A stretch of 10,531 nucleotides of DNA from Ga0077527 sp049433545 (lineage in GTDB: Bacteria > Pseudomonadota > Gammaproteobacteria > Burkholderiales > SG8-41): the NCBI GenBank assembly GCA_049433545.1, contig JBMTEY010000089.1:1-10531 (forward strand). The letters are read 5' to 3'. The notes under the pieces were generated by a model that made no database searches, was not told where the DNA came from, and saw only the letters and a program-made list of their open reading frames with translations. Shown here piece after piece: positions 6,193 to 10,531 of this stretch (positions are counted from its first letter, which is position 1; each line of letters starts with the position of its first letter). The position numbers were made by a program, and so were the translations under genes.

Positions 6193-6209
6193 CCGCGCTG
6201 CGTGTCATG

Positions 6210-6225
6210 CCGGTTCGTGAACCGG
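6210..6225. promoter_or_regulatory. Palindrome in the divergent tctC/HAD control region, possible operator
   Basis: CCGGTTC and GAACCGG flank a 2-base centre, a perfect 7-bp inverted repeat. It lies 18 bases outside the tctC -35 candidate and about 100 bases before the dehydrogenase start, where a regulator of both directions could bind. It is absent upstream of tctC copy 1. No adjacent regulator gene is present to support the idea. Confidence 0.3.
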
Positions 6226-6286
6226 GGCAGTTGGCAACGCAGCGCAAACTGGTTAGCCTTGGGCTCATCCATACATCACACTTTCC

Positions 6287-6304
6287 GGTGCGCGGCAGCG
6301 CACC
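6287..6304 (+). other. Leader hairpin before the acyl-CoA operon
   Basis: GGTGCGC and GCGCACC pair perfectly around a GGCA loop, ending 17 bases before the ATG at 6322. There is no T run, so it is not a terminator. It could lie in the 5' leader and affect translation, or be a protein site, or be chance in GC-rich DNA. Confidence 0.3.
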
Positions 6305-6321
6305 GCCCGCAGGCGACATTC

Positions 6322-7239
6322 ATGACCAAAGACATCCGCTCCATACTGATATACGGCTACGGCGTCATGGGCAGCGGCGTGGCACGCACTTTTGCCACCA
6401 ACGGCTTCGATACCATGGTGCGCAGCAGCCGTGCCGCGGAACTGAAGGACCTTCCGCCGGGCGTGCGCGCGGTGGCGCAGTTGCCGTCGACGCCGCCGGA
6501 CCTGGTGCTTGAGCTGGTGCCCGAAGACGTCAAGACCAAGCAGCGGGTCTACGCCGAAGTCGAGGCTGCATATCCGGGTGCGGATGTCATCCTCGCCACC
6601 GGAACTTCCGGACTGGATCTGGTCGAGCTCGCCAAACCGCTGAAGCATCCCGAGCGCTTCCTCGGCCTGCACTATTTCATGCCTGCCGACCAGGCCCTCG
6701 TCGTCGAAGTAATGGCAGGCCCGCAGACACCTCCGGCACTGGTAGACGCTGCCGCCGCAATGCTGCGCCGTACCGGCAAGGAGCCGGTGGTGCTTTACAA
6801 ACCCATCGTCGGTTTCCTGGTTAATCGCCTGCAGCATGCAATCCTGCACGAGGCGTACTACCTGATCGAAGCCGGCGTGGCCAGCGCTGCCGACATAGAC
6901 CATGCGGCGCGGCGCATGCTGGCGCCGCGGATGTGCATCAACGGGCTGATCCAACAGAAGGATATCAGCGGCCTGTCGATCCACGCCGGCGCGCAGGCTT
7001 CCATCGTTCCTGAACTGTTCCACAACGGCGTCCCCAATCCGATGCTGCAGAACATGGTCGCGCGCGGCGAAACCGGGGCCGCAGCCGGCAAGGGTTTTTA
7101 CGACTGGAAAGGCTGTGACACGGATGCGGCGCGCAAACAGTCCTCGGTGCAGCTGGCGAAACTGACGGAATTCCTCGACTCCGAAGTCTTCAAGCCGGCG
7201 CCGCGCACGCAGCCCAAGTCGCGCGACCCGCGGCAGTGA
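6322..7239 (+). CDS. 3-hydroxyacyl-CoA dehydrogenase family NAD-binding protein
   Basis: The 305-residue product fits single-domain-pair HAD proteins, which oxidise 3-hydroxyacyl-CoA to 3-ketoacyl-CoA with NAD in the cytoplasm. The Rossmann glycine motif is GYGVMGSG (12-19), with Tyr where most have Ala or Ser. ELVPE (64-68) matches the family ExxxE. The catalytic pair H117 (LHYFMP) and E129 is spaced by 12, as in human HAD (H158/E170), and N168 (FLVNRL) matches the conserved Asn at the domain junction. The C-terminal domain ends with GKGFYDW. The ATG at 6322 is chosen because it sits directly before the first beta strand; upstream in-frame starts lie in the repeat. The ribosome site is weak (AGGCGA). 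It is first in a five-gene operon and overlaps the next gene by four bases. The order of the pocket suggests a short or unusual acyl substrate, which cannot be named. Confidence 0.88.
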   Translation: MTKDIRSILIYGYGVMGSGVARTFATNGFDTMVRSSRAAELKDLPPGVRAVAQLPSTPPDLVLELVPEDVKTKQRVYAEVEAAYPGADVILATGTSGLDLVELAKPLKHPERFLGLHYFMPADQALVVEVMAGPQTPPALVDAAAAMLRRTGKEPVVLYKPIVGFLVNRLQHAILHEAYYLIEAGVASAADIDHAARRMLAPRMCINGLIQQKDISGLSIHAGAQASIVPELFHNGVPNPMLQNMVARGETGAAAGKGFYDWKGCDTDAARKQSSVQLAKLTEFLDSEVFKPAPRTQPKSRDPRQ

Positions 7240-7940
7240 ACGTTCCCGCGTTTCGCGCTGGCGCGCGCGAAGCGTTCGGCGTACCGGCGGCCGTACTCGG
7301 CGCCGGATTCATCGGCTACGGATCCCTGGTTGCCGATGCGGGTTATCCGATCTGGCTGACGCTGGCGGCAACACTGGCGATCTGGGCATTGCCCGGCCAG
7401 CTGGTGCTGCTTGAAATGCATGCGGCTGACGCCGCCGTCGCCGCCACAGCGCTGGCGGTATCACTTAGCGCCGCGCGTTTCCTGCCGATGACGATGACCC
7501 TGATGCCGCTGGTGCGCGGCGCGCCGCCGCGTCCGCGTTGGCATTTGCTGCTGGCGGCACAACTGGTATCGATGACCACCTGGGCAGTCACCATGCGCCG
7601 CTTCGACGGCATGGAGGTCGAGGCGCGCTGGAATTATTTTCTCGGGTTTTCAGCGGTGTGCATGGCCGCCGCGTTGATTTCCGCGCTGGTCGGCCAGCTG
7701 TTGTTGAGCGCACTCCCGCCGCTGGCGCGTTACGGTCTTGCACTTCTGACACCGCTGTATTTTTTCGTGACCCTGGTCGGCGAGGCGCGCAGCCGTTCTG
7801 CCATCGCCGCGCTGGCCTGCGGCGCGGCAACGGCGCTGGCGCTGCATGCCGTGGCGCCGGGCTGGAGTCTGCTCGGTGCCGGGTTCATCGGCGGCACGGC
7901 GGCGTGGCTGCTGCGGAGGAAACATGTCCCCGTCCGCTGA
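7236..7940 (+). CDS. azlC: AzlC-family membrane protein, large subunit of a branched-chain amino acid-type exporter
   Basis: A 234-residue hydrophobic protein with several membrane helices resembles AzlC, which with AzlD forms an exporter of branched-chain amino acids or analogues in the inner membrane. The family look is clear in the N-terminal half: GxxxGYGSLVADAGYPIW, then a PGQLVLLE segment, then SLSAARFLPMTMTLMPLVRG. The start is GTG at 7236, overlapping the TGA of the dehydrogenase as GTGA, which implies coupled translation. The small partner follows with a 17-base overlap, the standard azlC-azlD pairing. Finding the pair inside an acyl-CoA operon suggests export of an amino acid-like or organic acid by-product, but this is inference. 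Confidence 0.82.
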   Translation: MNVPAFRAGAREAFGVPAAVLGAGFIGYGSLVADAGYPIWLTLAATLAIWALPGQLVLLEMHAADAAVAATALAVSLSAARFLPMTMTLMPLVRGAPPRPRWHLLLAAQLVSMTTWAVTMRRFDGMEVEARWNYFLGFSAVCMAAALISALVGQLLLSALPPLARYGLALLTPLYFFVTLVGEARSRSAIAALACGAATALALHAVAPGWSLLGAGFIGGTAAWLLRRKHVPVR

Positions 7941-8265
7941 ACTGTGGCTGCTGATGCTGGCTTGCGCCGGCGCGACCTATCTGTGGCGCGGACTGGGCGT
8001 GCTGCTGTCGGGACGGCTGCAGCCGGACAGCGCGCTGTTCGAATGGATTTCCTGCGTAGCCTATGCGCTGGTCGCCGGACTGATCGCGCGCATCATCGTT
8101 GCACCCTCGGGCCTGCTTGCGCAGACTGCGCTGGTCGAGCGCTTGCTGGCCTGCGCCGTTGCTTTCGCGGCTTACCGGCTGAGCCGCGGCAACATGTTCG
8201 TCGGCCTGCTTGGCGGCGTGCTTTTTTTCATCGGCATCATCCATGTGCGTGCCGCGTTCCATTAA
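7924..8265 (+). CDS. azlD: AzlD-family small membrane subunit
   Basis: The product has 113 residues, about the usual AzlD length, with four hydrophobic stretches (about 6-28, 43-63, 68-86 and 91-109). The TYLWRGLGVLLSGRL opening and the FxxWISCVAYALVAGLIAR segment are typical. The ATG at 7924 is chosen because GGAGGA lies three bases upstream and because it overlaps the end of azlC by 17 bases. AzlD is a small partner that AzlC needs for export in characterised examples. It is followed after nine bases by the crotonase gene, so all are probably one transcript. Confidence 0.82.
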   Translation: MSPSAELWLLMLACAGATYLWRGLGVLLSGRLQPDSALFEWISCVAYALVAGLIARIIVAPSGLLAQTALVERLLACAVAFAAYRLSRGNMFVGLLGGVLFFIGIIHVRAAFH

Positions 8266-8274
8266 AATTCCGCG

Positions 8275-9060
8275 ATGAACGGCAGAATCGTTTTGACGCG
8301 CGAAGGCCCGGTGGCAACGGTGGCCATTGCCAACCCGGCCAAGCTGAATGCCTTGACGGTGGCGATGTGGCGAGAACTGGCAAATGTCATGAAACGGCTC
8401 GCGGCCGATGACAGCCTGCGCTGCGTGGTGCTGCGCGGCGACGGCACGGAAGCTTTTGCGGCCGGCGCCGATATTGCCGAATTCGCCACCGAGCGCGACA
8501 ACGCGGAGCAGGGCAAGGCCTATCATCGCGAACTGGTCTTCGGCGCCCTGCGCGCGGTCGGCGAGTGCCGGCATCCGACGGTGGCGATGATCCACGGCGC
8601 CTGCGCCGGTGGCGGGCTGGAGCTGGCCTGCATGTGCGACCTGCGTATTGCCGGAAACAGTGCGCGTTTCGGCGTACCGATCAACCGCCTCGGTTTTTCG
8701 ATCGCCTGGGATGAACTGTCGGCTTTGCTGCCGCTGGTCGGTCGTGCGGTGGCGCTGGAAATCCTGGTCGAGGGCCGGGTCTGGAACGCCGCGGAGGCGA
8801 TGGACAAGGGTCTGTTGACGCGGCTGGTGGACGATGACGCACTGGCGGCGGAAACGGCGGCTGCGGTGCAGCGTATCGCTGCCGGCGCGCCGCTGGTCGC
8901 GCGCTGGCACAAGCAATTCATCCGCCGCCTGACGCCGCAGCCGGCGCCACTGAGCGAAGCCGAGATCGACGCCAATTTCGATTACTTCGCCACCGAGGAT
9001 TACCGCATCGGCTACGATGCCTTCATGAACAAGCGTAAGCCCCGCTTCGTCGGGCGCTGA
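8275..9060 (+). CDS. Enoyl-CoA hydratase/isomerase (crotonase) family protein lacking the second catalytic Glu
   Basis: A 261-residue crotonase, standard length, acting on an acyl-CoA in the cytoplasm. The two oxyanion-hole segments are present: FAAGADIAEF (61-70) and GACAGGGLELA (108-118). E116 matches rat hydratase E144. Twenty residues on, where E164 should be (FGxPE), the sequence is FGVPINRLG, with I136. Without that second acid, simple hydration of enoyl-CoA is doubtful; family members with one acid include isomerases, decarboxylases and racemase-type enzymes. The C-terminus (DYRIGYDAFMNKRKPRF) is typical. The ATG at 8275 is nine bases after azlD with a poor ribosome site, so translation may depend on the upstream gene. 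Fourth of five operon genes, next to the CoA transferase that probably makes its substrate. Confidence 0.9.
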   Translation: MNGRIVLTREGPVATVAIANPAKLNALTVAMWRELANVMKRLAADDSLRCVVLRGDGTEAFAAGADIAEFATERDNAEQGKAYHRELVFGALRAVGECRHPTVAMIHGACAGGGLELACMCDLRIAGNSARFGVPINRLGFSIAWDELSALLPLVGRAVALEILVEGRVWNAAEAMDKGLLTRLVDDDALAAETAAAVQRIAAGAPLVARWHKQFIRRLTPQPAPLSEAEIDANFDYFATEDYRIGYDAFMNKRKPRFVGR

Positions 9061-9084
9061 GTAACACAACTTATCGGGGACAAC

Positions 9085-10308
9085 ATGGCCGGACCGTTAT
9101 CGCATATCAAGGTGCTGGACCTTTCGCGGGTGCTCGCGGGTCCGTGGACTGCGCAGAACCTCGCCGACCTGGGGGCTGAGGTGATCAAGGTGGAGCGTCC
9201 CGGCAAAGGCGACGATTCGCGCGGCTACGCCCCCCCGTTCCTGAAAGATGAGCAGGGTCGCGAAACGAAGGAGGGTGCCTATTTCTGCGCCGCCAACCGC
9301 GGCAAGAAATCGATCACGGTGAACCTGAGCAAGCCCGAGGGCCAGCAGCTGGTGCGTGAACTGGCCAAAGGCGTCGACGTGCTGGTGGAAAACTACAAGG
9401 TGGGCGACCTGGCGCGCTACGGCCTGGGCTATGACGATCTCGCCAAACTCAATCCCGGATTGATCTACTGCTCGGTCACCGGTTTCGGCCAGACCGGGCC
9501 GTACAAGGACAGGCCCGGTTATGACTTCATGGCGCAGGGCATGGGCGGGCTGATGAGCATCACCGGCGAAGCCGACGGCATGCCCGGCGGTGGTCCGCAG
9601 CGTGTCGGTATCCCGATCATCGACATGACCACCGGGATGTACGCCACGATCGCGATCTGCGCGGCGCTGGCCAACCGCGCGGTGACCGGCAAGGGGCAGT
9701 GGATCGATGTAGCGCTGCTCGACAGTTGCGTGGCCTTCCTCGCCAACCAGGCGATGAACTACTTTGCCACCGGCGAGTCACCCTCGCGCATCGGCAACGC
9801 GCACCCGAACATCGTGCCCTATCAGACCTTCAAGACCAAGGATGGCGCCATCATCCTCGCCTGCGGCAATGACAACCTGTTCAACAAGTTCTGCGAAGCG
9901 GCGGGGTGTGCAGAATTGCCCAAGGACGCGCGTTTCGCCAACAATGCCGAGCGCGTGAAAAACCGGGTCGAGATTACGCGGCTGCTCAACGCGGTGTTCG
10001 AAAAACGCACGACCAAGGAGTGGGTGAAGCTGCTCGACGACGCAGGCGTAGCCAACGGGCCGATCAATACCATCAAGGAAGTGTTCGAGGAACCGCAGGT
10101 GATCGCTCGCGGCATGAAATTCGAACTGCCGCATGCGGCGGCCGGCAAGGTGCCGCTGGTTGCGAGCCCGATGAAATTCTCAGGCACGCCGCTGAAGCAC
10201 GATATTCCGCCGCCCGTGGTGGGGCAGCATACCGACGAGATTCTGCGCAGCGTACTCGGAAAAACCGATGCTGAAATCGCCGCGCTGAAAGCTGCCGGGG
10301 CCGTATAG
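9085..10308 (+). CDS. Class III CoA transferase (CaiB/BaiF/Frc family)
   Basis: The 407-residue product has the normal length for this knotted-dimer family, which moves CoA between carboxylic acids, often from succinyl-CoA, through an enzyme-bound aspartyl thioester. The N-terminus is classic (VLDLSRVLAGPWTAQNLADLGAEVIKVERP). NRGKKSITVNL, VENYKVGDLARYGLGY and GPYKDRPGYDFMAQGMGG follow; D147 in the last is the expected catalytic Asp. The second domain carries GKGQWIDVALLDS and RIGNAHPNIVPYQTF. The ATG at 9085 has GGGGA six bases upstream and lies 24 bases after the crotonase stop. As last gene of the operon it supplies the activation step that lets the crotonase and dehydrogenase act. The acid it activates is not shown by the sequence; carnitine, oxalate, benzylsuccinate and methylacyl types share these motifs. 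Confidence 0.93.
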   Translation: MAGPLSHIKVLDLSRVLAGPWTAQNLADLGAEVIKVERPGKGDDSRGYAPPFLKDEQGRETKEGAYFCAANRGKKSITVNLSKPEGQQLVRELAKGVDVLVENYKVGDLARYGLGYDDLAKLNPGLIYCSVTGFGQTGPYKDRPGYDFMAQGMGGLMSITGEADGMPGGGPQRVGIPIIDMTTGMYATIAICAALANRAVTGKGQWIDVALLDSCVAFLANQAMNYFATGESPSRIGNAHPNIVPYQTFKTKDGAIILACGNDNLFNKFCEAAGCAELPKDARFANNAERVKNRVEITRLLNAVFEKRTTKEWVKLLDDAGVANGPINTIKEVFEEPQVIARGMKFELPHAAAGKVPLVASPMKFSGTPLKHDIPPPVVGQHTDEILRSVLGKTDAEIAALKAAGAV

Positions 10309-10311
10309 GCA

Positions 10312-10327
10312 GCGTTGCCGGCAACGC
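10312..10327. terminator. Palindrome between convergent genes, possible weak bidirectional terminator
   Basis: GCGTTGCC followed by GGCAACGC is a perfect 16-base inverted repeat just after the CoA transferase stop and before the convergent permease stop at 10344. It can form a 6-bp stem with a CCGG loop. No T run follows on either strand, so factor-independent termination is doubtful; position is the main argument. Confidence 0.4.
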
Positions 10328-10343
10328 GCCTTGAAAATCCGGT

Positions 10344-10531
10344 TCAGAAGAAACTGACCAGCATCTTCGTCGCCAGCAGGAACAGCACCACGGCGAAAAT
10401 CTTCTTCAGCACCGTGCCTGGCGTACGGTGGGCAAGCCGGGCACCTACCGGCGCCAGCAGCACGCTGGAGATGACCACGCCAGCCAGCGCCGGCAGATAG
10501 ACATAGCCCAGGCTGTAATCCGGCAGTCCCT
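10344..10531 (-). CDS. C-terminal end of a TauE/SafE (TSUP) family membrane permease
   Basis: The minus strand is open from the right edge to TGA at 10344-10346, giving 61 residues. GYVYLPALAG, an ISSVLLAPVGARLAHR segment and a final hydrophobic KKIFAVVLFLLATKMLVSFF-type helix are the usual ending of TSUP transporters, in which the motif APxGAxxAHR joins the last two helices. Members move sulfite, sulfoacetate, taurine breakdown products or other organic anions across the inner membrane; the substrate is not known here. It is convergent with the CoA transferase, 35 bases apart, and so belongs to a separate transcription unit whose start lies outside the window. Confidence 0.78.
   Translation of the reverse strand, partial: GLPDYSLGYVYLPALAGVVISSVLLAPVGARLAHRTPGTVLKKIFAVVLFLLATKMLVSFF

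Larger units (their letters stand above)
5062..6197. repeat. 1,136-bp direct repeat, copy 2 (tctC transcription unit)
   Basis: Same sequence and orientation as 1127-2262. On its left it borders the leader of the truncated MLE paralogue; on its right it borders the divergent control region of the acyl-CoA operon. No mismatch was seen where the two copies were compared, and all internal reading frames are identical. This implies a recent duplication, gene conversion or an assembly join. Confidence 0.95.

Noticed and set aside
1127..6197. A composite transposon with the repeats acting as insertion sequences
   Set aside because: The repeats encode a solute receptor, not a transposase, and have no terminal inverted repeats.
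7885..9069. Long open frame on the minus strand (394 codons) opposite azlD and the crotonase gene
   Set aside because: It is the antisense shadow of two well-supported genes in GC-rich DNA. Its product is rich in Arg, Gln and His with no family character.
1..10531. CRISPR array, tRNA, rRNA, riboswitch or toxin-antitoxin pair
   Set aside because: No regularly spaced short repeats, no cloverleaf or rRNA-like stretches and no small paired genes with such motifs were found by eye.

Overview
This is high-GC chromosomal DNA of a proteobacterium, most likely a beta-proteobacterium of the Burkholderiales type. The reasons are orphan TctC/Bug-type periplasmic receptors, CaiB-family CoA transferases and MR/MLE-type enolase-superfamily enzymes packed together, together with the codon usage. 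There are no rRNA, tRNA, CRISPR or recognisable transposase genes.

Layout. (1) 1-1109, minus: nearly complete muconate-cycloisomerase-like enzyme, running off the left edge. (2) 1127-2262: first copy of a 1,136-bp direct repeat holding a complete tctC/Bug receptor gene (minus) with a promoter candidate and an intrinsic terminator. (3) 2263 to about 4879: lower-GC island of decayed catabolic genes. It holds an alcohol dehydrogenase stub, a full-length sugar-isomerase-like gene with two in-frame stops, the C-terminal part of one TctC gene, one intact phytanoyl-CoA-dioxygenase-like gene, and the N-terminal part of another TctC gene. (4) 4879-5040, minus: first 54 codons of a second, diverged MR/MLE gene, fused head-on to the TctC stub. 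(5) 5062-6197: second copy of the repeat, apparently base-for-base identical. (6) 6322-10308, plus: compact five-gene operon (3-hydroxyacyl-CoA dehydrogenase family, AzlC, AzlD, crotonase, class III CoA transferase). (7) 10344-10531, minus: C-terminus of a TauE/SafE (TSUP) permease, convergent with the operon.

How the parts work together. The operon has the parts for activating an organic acid as a CoA ester (CoA transferase) and processing it (crotonase, hydroxyacyl-CoA dehydrogenase), with a two-subunit AzlCD exporter inserted in the middle. The divergent tctC and MLE genes fit capture of a carboxylate outside the cell and lactone or cycloisomerase chemistry on it. The substrate cannot be read from the sequence.

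The most notable structure is the pair of identical direct repeats around the degenerate island. Each repeat begins just upstream of a promoter candidate and ends in the terminator, so the duplicated unit is almost exactly one transcription unit. The geometry matches integration of, or potential loss as, a 3,935-bp circle by homologous recombination. An assembly join through a shared gene is a serious alternative. I see no convincing sign of a wholly new defence or mobile system.
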